Below, piece by piece: positions 36,633 to 48,275 of a DNA stretch of 64,000 bases (within the stretch, counting starts at the first letter, position 1; each line of letters starts with the position of its first letter). A program made the translations under genes and the position numbers. The stretch spans positions 104,112,480 to 104,176,479 of the forward strand of contig NC_064825.1 of assembly GCF_024166365.1 (NCBI RefSeq), in the 5' to 3' direction. The notes beneath the pieces were generated by a model. The model saw nothing but the letters and a program-made list of their open reading frames with translations. It ran no database searches and was not told the origin of the DNA. The DNA is from Elephas maximus indicus (lineage: Eukaryota; Chordata; Mammalia; Proboscidea; Elephantidae).

Positions 36633-36812
36633 AGTCAGTGAAAATGAGGGGAATCTTCAATGAGGTGGATTGACAATAGCTTCAATAATGGACTCAAACA
36701 TACCAATGATCATAAAGATGACTCAGGGCAGGAACATTTCATTTTGTTGTACATAAGGACCCCATGAGTAAGGTTCTACTCAATGACTGCTAACAGCAAC
36801 AACAACAACATA
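36633..36812 (+). mobile_element. RTE 3'-end fragment
   Basis: It matches the last ~180 bases of the RTE unit, from AGAGAGTCAGTGAAAATGAG to AACAACAACAACA. Confidence 0.82.
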
Positions 36813-37116
36813 AGCATGACTATGGAGTTATTTGGGTTAATGCAGTTCTTCTGAAGGTAGATGTGAAATTGCTAAGATCCACAAGACTGCTGTCTTGGCC
36901 TTGATCTGAATACCTTTATTTTATTTGGATTCTTTCTCTTAGAATTGCACTTTAAGTGTCAACATCTCAAATTACTCTGCATCTCATTGCTTTACAATTG
37001 GTTTGTAATTTTCTTTTCAAATTTGGGTATGTAGACTTTCTGTCTTGACTACTCAGATACCATCAGTTCTCTCTTTATTGGTATTAGTTAAAGCACAAAT
37101 CTACCACTTGTCTGTC
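36813..37116. other. Intergenic spacer, nothing recognised
   Basis: Short non-coding stretch between two RTE copies. Confidence 0.4.
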
Positions 37117-40018
37117 AGTTTGGTGTATGTGGCGGCTTGCATGTTGCTCTGGTGCTGGAAGCTATGCCACAAGTATTTCAAATACCAGTAGGGCCACCCA
37201 TGGTGGACAGGTTTCAGCAGAGCTTCCAGACTAAGACAGACTAGGAAGAATGACAAGGCAATCTACTTCTAAAGTTGTCAAAAATGAAATGGAACTCATA
37301 AAGGTTGCTATCCTAGGCATTAGTAAGCTGAAATGGATTGGTACTGGCCATGTTGAATGAAACAATCATATGGCCTACTATGCTAGAAATGACAATTTTA
37401 GGAAGAATGGCATAGCATTCATAATCAAAAAGAACATTTCAAGATCTAGCCTAAAATATAACACTGTTAGTTATAGGATAATATCCATACACCTACAAGG
37501 AAGACTAGTTAATGCAACTACTATACAAATTTACACACCAATCACTATAGCCAAAGATGAAGAAACCAAAGATTTTTACCAGCTCCTGAGATCTGAAATT
37601 TATCAAACATGCAATCTAGATGCATTGATAATTATTAGTGATTGGAATGTGAAAGTTGGAAAAAAAAAAGAAGGACCCTGTAGTTGGAAAATATGGGCTT
37701 GGTTATAGAAAAGATGCCAGAGATCTCATGGTAGAATTTTGCAAGACCAATGACTTATTCATTGCAAATATCTTTTTCCAACAACAAAAACAATGGTTAT
37801 ACATGTGGACTTTCGTCTGATGAAATACACAGGAATCAAATCAACTACATTTGTGGAAAGAGATGAAGAAGTTCACTGTCATTAGAACAAGTCTAGGGGC
37901 AGACTGTGGAACAGGACACCGATTGCTCATATGCAAGTTCAAGTTGAAAGAGAAGAAAATTAAAACAAGTCCACGAAAGCCAAAGTAAGACCTTAACTAT
38001 ATTCCACATGAATTTAAAGACCATCTCAAGAACAGATTTGACACAATGAACACAAATGACATGAGACCAGAAGAGTTGTGAAATGACATCAAGGACATTG
38101 TACACGAAGAAAGCACAAGGTCATTAAAAAGACAGAAAAGAAAGAAAAGACCAAAATGGATGTCAGAAGAGATTCTGAAACTTATTCTTGAACATAAAGC
38201 AGCTAAAGCAAATGGAAGAAACAGTAAAGTAAAATAGCAGAACAGATTTCAAAGGGCAACTCCAGAGGACAAAGGGTTATAATGAAATGTGCAGAGACCT
38301 GGAGTTAGAAAAACAAAAGGGGAGAACATGCTAGGCATTTTTCAAGCTGAAAGAACTGAAGAAAAAAATTCAAGCCTTGAGTTCCAATACAGAAAGATTC
38401 TATGGGCAAAATATTGAACAACATAGGAATCATCAAAAGAAGATGGAAAGAATACACAGAGTCAGTGCAGCAAAAATAATTGGTTTGTCTGCAATCATTT
38501 CAGGAGATAGCATATGATCAAGAAATGATAGTATTGAGGGAAGAAGCCCAATGGCTCTGAAGGCATTGGCAAAAAACAAGGCTCCAGGAATTGAAAAAAT
38601 ATCAATTGAGTTTTGTCAATTAACGGATGCAATGCTGGAGGTGCTCACTTGTCTATGTGAAGAAATTTGGAAGATAGCTACCTGGCCAACCAACTGGAAG
38701 AGATCTATATTTACGCACATTCCAAAGAAAGGTGATTCAACAGAATGTGGAAATTATCAAACAATATCACTAATATGACGTGGAAGTAAATTTTTGCTGA
38801 AGATAATTAAAAATGGTTGCAGCAGTACATTGACATGGAACTGCCAGAAATTCAAGCTGGATTCAGAAGAGGATGTGGAAAAAACGATGTGATTAATGAT
38901 GTCAGTTGGATCTTGTCTAAAAACAGAGAATACTCCAATGATGTTTACCTGTCTTTTATTGACTCTGATAGACATTCAACTGTGTGGATCATAACAAATT
39001 ATGGGTAACGTTTTGAAGAATGGAAATTCCTCAACACTTAATTGTGTTCAGGAGAAATCTGTATATAGACCAAGAGTTAGCCATTGGAACAGAACAAAGG
39101 GATACTGCATTGTTTCAAATCAGGAAAGGTGTGCATCAGGGTCATATCATTTCACTATAATTTTTCAATCTGTATGCTAAGCGAATAATCTGAGAAGCTA
39201 GACTATATGATGGGAAATGTGACACCAGGTTTGTAGGATGACTAACAACCTGTGATATGCAGATGACACAACCTTGCTTGCTGAAAACGAAGAGGACTTG
39301 AAGCACTTTGATGAAGATCAAAGACTACAGCCTTCAGTATGGTTTACATCTCAATTTAAGAAAACAAAAATCCTCACAACTGGATCAATAGCACGATGAA
39401 GAGAGAAAAAACTGAATTTGTCAAGGATTTCATTATACTTGGATCCATAATCAATGCCCATGGTTGCACCAGTCAAGAAATCAAATGATGTACAGTATTG
39501 GGCAAATGTGCTGTAGTAGATCTCTTTAAAGTGTTAAAAAGCAAGGATATCACTTTGAGGTCTAAGGTGAACCTGGCCCAAATCATGGCATTTTCAATTG
39601 CCTCATATGCATGTGAAAGCAGGACAATGAATAAAGAAAACTGAAGAATAGTTGATGCCTTTGAATTATGTTGTTGATAAAGAAAATTCAATATACTATG
39701 GACTGCCAGGACGAATAAATCTGTCTCGGAAGTACAGCCAGAATGTTCCTTAGAAGCAAGGATGGAGAGACATGTTTCATCTACTTTGGACATGCTATCA
39801 GGAGGGATCCACCCCTGGAGAAGCCATCATGCTTGGTAAAGTAGAGGGTCAGCAAAGGAGAGGAAGACTCTCAGCAAGATGGATTGACACAGTGGCTGCA
39901 ATGATTGGCTTAAGCATAGTAAGGATTGTGAGGATAGCGCACAACTGGGCAGTGTTTCCTTCTGTTGTATATAGGGTCACTATGCGTCAGAATAGACTTG
40001 AAAGTATATAACTACAGC
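37117..40018 (+). mobile_element. RTE-type LINE, both ends present, broken
   Basis: It starts with the family 5' end (CTGTCAGTTTGGTGTATGTG) and ends near CGTCAGAATAGACTTGAAAG and a degraded tail. A few hundred bases of the 5' untranslated/N-terminal part seem missing near 37275. Endonuclease remnants (37370-37708) include ITIAKDEETKDFYQLLRSEI. RT remnants (38817-39008) include AGFRRGCGKNDVINDVSW. Frames are broken throughout. Confidence 0.88.
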
Positions 40019-40783
40019 AACAAGGCACAAATCCATCCAATAAAAGCTATTTTGAAGGTGAGGTGTTTTATAGGCTGTCTTTGACAGAAAATGTGCTCCA
40101 CTAATATTTTCTACCTGAGACTATCATGTGTAAGGTCATTCTCTGGCTGTACCTGGAAGTATTTTATATCTCTTCTTGGCTTTAGGCAGAGAAAATAATT
40201 TGTTCAGAGGAAAGCCCAGATTCCAATGTAAATGATGCCCCATGGAATTGGGCAACACATAGCATTAATTTTGGGTGAGTCCTGCCTTAAAGAGTCTCTC
40301 TCATTCCTCAAAACAGATTCAATTCTGGTTGATTCTTATCTCTCACATTATTGAGTCTACCTGACTTTAGTAGTTTAGAATAAAACTATGTATTTTTAGC
40401 AAAATACTGAGCCATTAGGACTTTTAAAAAAATATTTTAAGTACTTGGCCTATTGGCTATATAATTTACATCTGAAACTTTGCAGAGAATTGTTGTATTG
40501 AATACATAATGCCATGGATTTTTAATACATTGTGCCATTTTACATCAATTTGCAATGTCTCTTTGATCAATATCTTTTAAATGCAAAGAAGTTTCTAATT
40601 GGAAGAGATTTTAGTCATCATTTAATCAAATATTGATATTTTATGAAAGAGGGACCATTAAAGATTCCAGATAACAAGGAGAACAAAGTAGTTTTAAAAC
40701 CATATATCCCAGCTTCAAGACCATTATCCTATGCATTAGTCACACTTATTCTTAAATATGAGTAGATTCAGTTTTTATCTTTG
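40019..40783. other. 3' flank of the second minus-strand OR
   Basis: AT-rich and non-coding by inspection. No recognised repeat. Confidence 0.45.
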
Positions 40784-41722
40784 CTATTCACATAAATGTT
40801 TACTTAAGATCTCTCTTTGGCTGCAGAGCTTCCTCATCGCATTTTTCACCTCTGCATTTCTGAGGGTGTAGATTAAAGGGTTTAACATGGGGGTTACCAT
40901 AGTATAAAACACGGCCACTGCTTTTTCAATGGGGAAGGTGACCATGGGCCGAAGGTACACAAATATACAGGGTACAAAGAATAAGACGACTACAGTAATA
41001 TGGGAGGCACAGGTGGAAAGAGCCTTCCGTTGCCCTTCAGAGCTGTAAGTTCTTAGGGAGCAAAGGATGAGGACATACGAGGTGATAAGAATAGAGAATA
41101 CGAGCATACACATCATCCCACTGTTGGCAGCAACAAAGAGTCCAAAGGTGTGTGTGTCAGTGCAGGAGAGTTTTAGCAAAGGAAAAAGATCACAGATAAA
41201 ATGGTCAATAACATTGGGACCACAGAAGGGCAACCAGACCATAAAAAGAATTTGAATCAGAGCATGAAAAAAACCCCCAGCCCAGGCCACGGCCACCAGG
41301 AGGCCACATACCTGCCGGTTCATTGTGATCATGTAGTGCAGGGGTTTGCAGATGGCCACGTATCGGTCATAGGCCATTACTGTGAGTAAGAGGATCTCAA
41401 CTCCTCCAAAGAAATGCTCTGCAAAGAGCTGAGTCATGTACCCACTGAAGGAGATGGTTTTCTTTTCAGCCAGTAAATCAACAATCATTTTCGGGGCCAT
41501 GGTAGAAGAGCAGCAGCCATCTATGAAGGACAGAAAAGACAGAAAAAAATACATGGGGGAGCCTAGGACTGGGCTGGTGGTGATGGTCACTACAATGAGT
41601 AGGTTGCCTGCCAGGGCGAGCAGGTAGATGACTGCAAAGACAGCAAACAAGAGTTTCTGCACATCTGGGTTCTGTGTCAGGCCAAGCAGGATGAATTCTG
41701 TCACATTGTTCACTCGCTCCAT
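40784..41722 (-). CDS. Olfactory receptor, OR4C-like, lacking the conserved TM3 cysteine
   Basis: A 312-residue odorant receptor of class II, family 4 type. Visible features are the NVT glycosylation site at residue 6, GN in TM1 (39-40), SPMYFFLS in TM2, [15 protein letters not shown] (from 117), ECL2 [20 protein letters not shown] with its cysteines, [13 protein letters not shown] in TM6, PMLNPLIY in TM7 and [14 protein letters not shown] at the C-terminus. The block before TM3 reads [11 protein letters not shown]. In sister receptors the Y is C, the residue that forms the disulphide to ECL2. The codon is 41438-41440 (TAC on the minus strand). Start [10 protein letters not shown] was preferred over an upstream in-frame ATG at 41779 because it matches OR N-termini. 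Expected role: odorant detection through Golf. Folding may be impaired. Confidence 0.92.
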   Translation of the reverse strand: MERVNNVTEFILLGLTQNPDVQKLLFAVFAVIYLLALAGNLLIVVTITTSPVLGSPMYFFLSFLSFIDGCCSSTMAPKMIVDLLAEKKTISFSGYMTQLFAEHFFGGVEILLLTVMAYDRYVAICKPLHYMITMNRQVCGLLVAVAWAGGFFHALIQILFMVWLPFCGPNVIDHFICDLFPLLKLSCTDTHTFGLFVAANSGMMCMLVFSILITSYVLILCSLRTYSSEGQRKALSTCASHITVVVLFFVPCIFVYLRPMVTFPIEKAVAVFYTMVTPMLNPLIYTLRNAEVKNAMRKLCSQREILSKHLCE

Positions 41723-41837
41723 GAATCCACTGTGGCATTTGGATAATTGCTTTATCTGCAAATAGTGCAGGGATTGCAATGGTGACAGATAAATTCTGAT
41801 TAGGCAATTTCGTCAGAATTATTTGTTTCCTGTAAGA
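41723..41837 (-). promoter_or_regulatory. 5' flank of the second minus-strand OR with possible splice acceptor
   Basis: On the minus strand CTATTTGCAG and, closer, ATGCCACAG occur within about 45 bases of the start. Either could serve as the acceptor of the untranslated intron. Neither is strongly pyrimidine-rich. Confidence 0.3.
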
Positions 41838-42006
41838 TTGATGGGGATCCTTGGTGCAGTGGTTAAGAGCTTCCTTGCTAATCAAAAGGTCAGCAGTTCA
41901 AATTCACCAGCTGCTCCTTGGAAACCCTATGGAGCAGCTCTACTCTGTCCAATAAGGTAGTGATGGTTTGGAATTGACTTGATGGCAATGGGTTTTTTGG
42001 TTTTAA
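41838..42006 (+). mobile_element. AfroSINE-type SINE
   Basis: GGGGATCCTTGGTGCAGTGG, GCTAATCAAAAGGTCAGCAG, GAAACCCTATGGAGCAG and GGCAATGGGTTTTTTGG identify it. Confidence 0.88.
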
Positions 42007-42082
42007 GACTGGAGGAAACCCTGAGCAGATAAACCCAGTTAGGTTGTGTTTTTGGTCATATAATGAACATGTAGCCCTCTTC

Positions 42083-42217
42083 TACACGCACATACACACA
42101 CTGACACATACACAGTCACACACACTCACATACAAACACACATACACACTCATACATACCCTCACACGCTCATGCGCAAACACACACACATATACTCACT
42201 CACACGCATAAACACAG
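42083..42217. repeat. Imperfect CA-rich low-complexity tract
   Basis: Mixed CACA, CATA and CACT repeats over about 135 bases. A degraded microsatellite. Confidence 0.85.
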
Positions 42218-42779
42218 TTTATGACCATTGACATGCACAGAACTTTCTTGCAATTATACATGGATGGATCCTCCCCCAATCACTGCCATGGTATTTTCTC
42301 CCACAGAAAAACAGAAATGAAAAGAGGAGCAGAGGCTTGAATTCATGACAGCCCACTCCACTAGTCCCTTTTCTAGTCATTCATGCTAATGAGGTGAAGC
42401 TGCAAAGTTTGTTATTCTTATTATTTTTAACTTGGATGAATATAAAACATCGGGTGAGTTCAATTTAAAATTAGGGAATATTTAGACATACTTCAGAATC
42501 AACTGAACTGAGTCAACGTTTGGAGGCCATGGTAAGACACATTGTGGCAGTTAGACTTATGAGCTTATGCTACATCCAAACAGAATTTTCTAGGACTATC
42601 ATAGATTCTTCATTGAACACCTCTGAAAGAAGGACAGACTGAAGGGGATAAAACAGACAAGGTGACACAATAAATATTCCCCAAATTTATTTGAAAGTTT
42701 TAAAATTCATTATTTGGGGAAGTTTTGTCATATTTAGATTTTAGGGGCCTTTTGCAAATCAAAACTCAATTTAAGGAAG
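42218..42779. other. Intergenic spacer, nothing recognised
   Basis: AT-rich, non-coding by inspection. Confidence 0.4.
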
Positions 42780-43422
42780 ATTATGAAATATCATGATAAA
42801 CAGAGGAAATATTGTAATTGTCAAGGATTTCATTTTACAATTAATGCCCATGGAAGCTGCAGTCAAGAAATCAAAGATGTATTGCATCTGCTGCTAAATG
42901 ACTCTTTAAAGTGTTGAAAAGCAAAGATACCACTTTGGGGACTAAGGTTCCTCTGACCCAAGCCGTGGTGTTTTCAATCGCCTCTCATGCGTGTGAAAGC
43001 TGGACAATGAATAAGGAAGACCGAAGAAGAATTGTTGACTTTCAATTACGGCGATGGCAGAGAATGTTGAATACACCATGGACTGCCAGAAGAATAAACA
43101 AATTTGTCTTGGAAGAATTGCAACCAGAGTGCTCATCAGAAGCAAGGACTGTAGACTTTGTCTTATTTACTTTGGACAGGTTATCAGGAGGGACTAGTCC
43201 TTGAAGAAGGACATCAAGCTTGGTAAAGTAGAAAAAAAAAAAGTAGAGGGTCAGCGAAAAGAGGAAGACCCTCAGCAAGATGCGTTGGCACAGAGGCTGC
43301 AACAACGAGCTCAAGCATAACAATGATTGTGAGGATTACGCAGGACTGGGCAGTGTTTTGTTCTGTTGTACATAGGGTCGCTGTGAGTCAGAATTGACTC
43401 AATGGCACCTAACTACCAAAGT
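42780..43422 (+). mobile_element. RTE-type LINE, 5'-truncated
   Basis: It covers the C-terminal part to the 3' end (GGCACCTAACTACC). The remnant frame at 42911-43204 encodes MNKEDRRRIVDFQLRRWQRM-type sequence shared with the copy at 3265-4551. Confidence 0.9.
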
Positions 43423-43789
43423 GAAATATCCTCTGGTTCTGTCCAGAAACAGAGACTTTTAAGGTGAGGAAACGAAAGCATGATAATTTATTGAACTTAG
43501 CATGCTTTTTAAGAGTTGGTCAATTTGGAAGTTTATGAAAAGCTATATATTTTTTCCCTTTATGATACAAACTTTGACGTGAGTGATAATGATACTCGTC
43601 AATTCGTCCATGCCTTTTGTTATTTTTCCCATTTTATCAAATCAACTTGATGGCAACTGCTTTGGTTTTTGGTTCTATATGTATGAAAGTTTCAGGCTTA
43701 GCATGACTAAGGCGCATATTAATCAGTGAATTTGATGCTGTATATGCTTTCTACAAACTTCCAAATTATTGATAACAGAACAAAAATGA

Positions 43790-45185
43790 GAAAATCACAT
43801 ATAAAAATTTTTATGCTTGAAATATTTGATTATCATAATATTAAGAGAGAAAATAAATGAATTCAAGTACTCAATTCAAAGAGTTAGAAAAATGGTCAAT
43901 TATATTAGAAAAAAAAATCATTTGCATGCAGAAACCAATAATCAGACAATAGAAAATTATTATACTTGATAAAAAAATTCAATAGTCTGTTGGCATTTAA
44001 AAAATGCTAATAAAACTGACAAACACAGTTAATTAAGAATTAAGTATGGTCAAATTCCAAAAGGACATTAATTTTAGAGAATATTTAAAAGAATATTGTG
44101 TATAGCTAAGTGGGGATAATAAAAATGTAAAAAATTAATTTATGGCCATTTTTATAAATAAAGTAAGTCTTCATGCCATCACCAAAAAATAAGAAAAGAA
44201 AAAGAATTTAATGTATAAAGCTTTAACATAAAACATAAATCTGTTCAAGAACAGAAAAATAAAGTGATAGATAAGTATTTGATCTCTAGACGGGGGGGCA
44301 TATTAAGCAAAAATGTTGTGATATAAAACATAGGACAGAAGTGATGGAATACCCCACATAAAGACATGGAATGCACTAGAAAAATATTTGCAACAAGTAT
44401 GAAAGAAAATTATTACTGCAGAAATAACATTCACAAATAAAGAGAAATTCTACTCGCCTCATAACAAAACTAATGAAAAGACAATTCTCAGAAAAAAAAA
44501 TTGGCATCTAAAATACCCTCTATTTTATAAGCCATGGAGGAAATGCAATTAAAAAATAGTGAAATACTTTTATCTGCCAAACTGGCACAGGTTTTTGACA
44601 GTTAAGTTATCCAGTGCTTGTGAGTGTGTATTGATATAAAATATTCTTGTAGGAAACGTGACTTTACATACTAAGGGCTTTATAATTGGTCAAGTCCCAC
44701 GGTCCAGGGCACCTAATTCTTAGGAATCTATTCTAGATTAAAAGAAGGGCAGAAATTATGCATGCAAGTTGTATTTCACAACCTTTTTTATGACTGTGAA
44801 AAAGTGAAAATAACCCACGTCTATGTAAAGTGTGTACTTATTTAATTTGTACAAATTATGGTGTGTACTTATTAAATATCGATCAGGTGGACATTAAAGT
44901 GATTTTTAAGAAGAATTAATGATGTGGAAAGGTGCTTACAATGTAATATTGAGTGGAAAATGCAAGATATAAAATTGTATATATATTATGATCTCAACTG
45001 TCTAAATAATATACATACATAGAAAGATGTAAAAAAATACACTAAAAACTAATAGTGCTTATCTGAATATGAGATTAAGAACTTTTTTTTCCTTCTTTTT
45101 AGAATTTTTTGATCTACATTTTCTGGAAAGGAAATATGCTACCTTTCCAATCAGTTAAGTGATTTAATAAAAGAAGTTTTATTTT
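43790..45185 (+). mobile_element. Ancient L1 (L1M-like) 3' region
   Basis: The order GAAATGCAATTAAAAAATAG, TATCCAGTGCTTGTGAGTG, TTCTTAGGAATCTATTCTAG, ATTATGGTGTGTACTTA, GTGGAAAATGCAAGATATAA and a final GGAAAGGAAATATGC follows the 3' part of old mammalian L1 elements. The 43790-44280 part is AT-rich and less certain. Confidence 0.6.
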
Positions 45186-45607
45186 CTTATCTCATATCTT
45201 GGTCCATAACTATTTGAGTGACTGCTTTTCTGGGTAGCCTGTATGCTGGTCATTGTTTATAAACATCTGTGACAGTGTTTAAATCTAACTCATTAGTAAG
45301 TTGAAGACCTAATATGTCACCTTGAGAGAAAAATACTAATAAGGAAGTCAGGTTGTACCTTCTCTGAATACATTTGGGGAAGAAGTAACAGGTTCATTCA
45401 GTGATAAATCATCTTAATTGTAGAGAACAGTTTGCATGAAGCTAGCAATCACTGACCCGTAACTAGCTGCTGCTTTGCAGGTCCATCCATTTTAAGCTTA
45501 AGTATATTTCTTTTCCTCAGTTAGTGATTTGAAAATGATTGCTAAGAGAATCATCCTAAGTAAAGCTGAGTTCATGGGCTGAGTTTATTTTGCTCTATAG
45601 GCTCATG

Positions 45608-45776
45608 TGGAAACCCTGGTGGCGCAGTGGTTAAATGCTACGGCTGCTAACCAAAGGGGCAGTAGTTCGAATCTGCCAAAAGCTCCTTGGAAACTCTATG
45701 GGGATAGTTCTACTCTGTTCTATAGGGTCACTATGAGTCGGAATCGCTTGAGGGCACTGGGTTTGGTTTTTATTTT
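45608..45776 (+). mobile_element. AfroSINE-type SINE, well preserved
   Basis: GGAAACCCTGGTGGCGCAGT, CGGCTGCTAACCAAAGGGGC, TATAGGGTCACTATGAGTCG and a terminal GGGTTTGGTTTTT are close to the family pattern. TATAGGCTCA before it and TATAGGTTCA after it are a likely target duplication. Confidence 0.93.
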
Positions 45777-46799
45777 TATAGGTTCACGCCATCCTGTGAG
45801 TGTGGGCAACAGCATCTCAGCTCAGAGAATGAATTTCTTTAATCAGAAAAATTCCAGAGTTTTTGGCTTCAGAAGAAATAGATTAGGGACAAACCTAGCT
45901 ATTGGAGGAGATTTCTCTCCAAGCCTCCTTATAGCATATTTGCCGGTCTTACTCTCTCGGTGATCAGATGAGGCATATCATAAACTCGTTTGTTCTGAGC
46001 TCTAACCTGATTTCCACCACTAACAACCTGATTTAAAGCCCTGCAAACAGCAAGCTGCGTTAAAGCAGAGAAATTCGGGATTGGAGCACCATGAACTCAG
46101 CAGCAAAAGAAACTTACCTTGCAGTAGCTGGTCCTTGAAGACAGCTCTTTTAAGCTTTTTCCTTAGAAGTTCCGTGCTCGGCACTGAAATAGTTCTTTTG
46201 GTCCTTGGGAGCTTAGATCCAAATGGGCTGGAAACTCAAAACCAAACAGCATCTGATATCCAAGGCTGGTTATGCTCATGTGGTCTTCCAGGCTCAGGAG
46301 CCTCCATCCTTATCAACATGTTTATGTGTGATGTCAGTGAAATATTTAGACAGATATTACTCAAGTGCAAGGAGATAGGGATGCTCTGACCTCTCACCTC
46401 CCAGAGGATTAGAATTAGCAGCTTCCACCAAGATGGTAGCCAAACCAGTTCATCTCGTTCTCTCTTGTGACCATGGCCTCTGTGACCAAGGAGGGGGCAG
46501 CCAGCTGGGTTCACTTAGCAGCCTCTTTATGGCTGTAGTTAGGAAATGATCTTAGAACCTGAGACAAAAGGCACAGAAGGTTCTAGTTATGAGTGCAGGA
46601 GCCAGTGAGAGGCTATAAGTCAACCCTAATATCTGTTTCACAAAATCATAGGAAGGATTGAGTAAAATAACATCAAAACATCTAGGTCAGTGCAGAACTG
46701 CTATTCCACTCTTGATACCCTGAAGGTGGCACATGTAGGATAGAGAAACTGCTTTCTAATATTAAAAATCTGAATCATGCTTAAGAGCAAGAACTGAGG
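45777..46799. other. Intergenic spacer, nothing recognised
   Basis: An open frame at 46081-46389 has no recognised domain and is probably chance. No clear repeat. Confidence 0.4.
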
Positions 46800-46995
46800 A
46801 GTACAATAAATCTTGTATCCTAGTACCTGTTTTTCTACTTCCTAACTATGCAGTCTCGGCAAGTTCCTCAGCTTCTTTATGCCTCAGTTTCCACATCTGT
46901 AAAAAGGGGATAATAGTGGTACCTGTTGTGGGGGTTATAAGAGATAATACATGTAAAGTGCTTAGAATGGTGCCTAGCATAGAGGAAAGGCTGTT
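46800..46995 (+). repeat. MIR SINE
   Basis: TATGCCTCAGTTTCCACATC, TGTAAAAAGGGGATAATAG, ATACATGTAAAGTGCTTAGA and TGGTGCCTAGCAT follow the MIR core and tail in order. Confidence 0.85.
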
Positions 46996-47284
46996 GTCAT
47001 CTTCTGTACAGGAAATCAGAGCTTGTGGTGTATCCAACCAAGGTTTCTAACAAAAGTGCCTCAACTCATATATGTAGCTTGTCTTCTTTTCTCTTTTGTT
47101 GGATTCTGGGAAAATACAGAGATTAGGAGAGAAGAAAGGCCAAGTTTTGAAGTACTGAACACTGGTTCACAGGCCACTACAATTCTGAAATCTTTGGGTG
47201 AGTGTTTGATCTTCTCTCCACTAAAAATTCTGATAGTGAAGTTAAGATTCCTTAAAAGGGTTATAGGAGATAAAGTACATGTGG

Positions 47285-47505
47285 TGCAATGAGAATTAAC
47301 AGATAATGAACACTTTTTATCAGTTACTCTGCTAAGTGTGATATCTTATCTGATTTTCAAATAACACTCATAAGTCAGACATTAATATTTCCACTTTGTG
47401 TAGAAGGAAAGAAGCTACTTCCCATCACTTTGAGCATCATTTGGTTAAGTTTCAAAATCTAATAATTGGTAGAGCTCAGGCTTAAATATAGACCGATCTG
47501 ATTTC
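47285..47505 (-). repeat. Possible MIR fragment, reverse orientation
   Basis: AGTTACTCTGCTAAGTGTGA, TCTGATTTTCAAATAACACT and the GGTAGAGCTCAGGCTTAAAT block resemble reverse MIR. Diverged. Confidence 0.5.
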
Positions 47506-48117
47506 TAAGCTTGAGATCTAACCATGCGTATGTCCTCACACACTGATTTGGTAGTATGTCTCATCCGCTGGTTATGACAGGAGAGGACATGCTAACTCAG
47601 ATGAGCTCAGGATTGTTTAGGAGCTAAGGCTCTACTGTCAGTGGCGGGTGGGACAAACTCCTAAGACAGATTCCATGTACAGCAACTAACCAGGAAAGAC
47701 AGGCACTGAGAAAAGAAACATCTCCTATCTTCCTTTCCTATCCTTGACCCCCATCCTGGGGACCTGCCTAAGACTGATATAGACAGTTTGATGTCTGCGG
47801 AGTGGGAGGAAACACTGAGAGGAAGTTCAGACTTGGGGCCATCCTTTACATGAATGGAACATAGTAGGGTCCTAGAGAAATATTATGCCGAAGACATGAA
47901 TCTTGTTATGATTTCCAATTCTGCTTACTAATCATATGATTCTATGCATGTCACTTAACTGAGTCCATGAAACAGTCTTAAATAAAATAGGGTTATTAGG
48001 AGGATTACTGAAAGAATATGAAATCATTCTGCCAGTGCATTACGCATGGACAGTGTCTGGAAAATATTTTCTGAATTAAATTGACAGAAATGTTTGCATG
48101 GCAGACATTTCCACTAC
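47506..48117. other. Intergenic spacer, possible MIR remains near 47930-48030
   Basis: No gene recognised. The 47930-48030 part faintly resembles MIR. Confidence 0.4.
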
Positions 48118-48275
48118 TGCTACACTGTTGGCTTTCATATGTTGAATCCTGGGTAAGCTGTGTGGTCTTGGGCAGGTTACTCAACTTCTCCATGCTTCAG
48201 TTTCCTCTTCCGCAAATTAGAGATGATAATATCACTTAATAGGGTTGTTAGGACCAAATTAGTCACTAAAGGGGG
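48118..48275 (+). repeat. MIR SINE fragment
   Basis: AAGCTGTGTGGTCTTGGGCA, GCTTCAGTTTCCTCTTCCGC and AATAGGGTTGTTAGGACC match MIR order. Confidence 0.78.

Noticed and set aside
41067-41627. Plus-strand open frames over the second minus-strand OR
   Set aside because: They are antisense shadows of a well-supported OR coding region.
42083-42217. Spaced CACA/CATA units resembling a CRISPR-like array
   Set aside because: Irregular low-complexity dinucleotide repeat in mammalian DNA, with no fixed repeat or spacer length.
45607-45963. 118-residue plus-strand open frame
   Set aside because: Its first half translates an AfroSINE. The rest has no recognisable domain.
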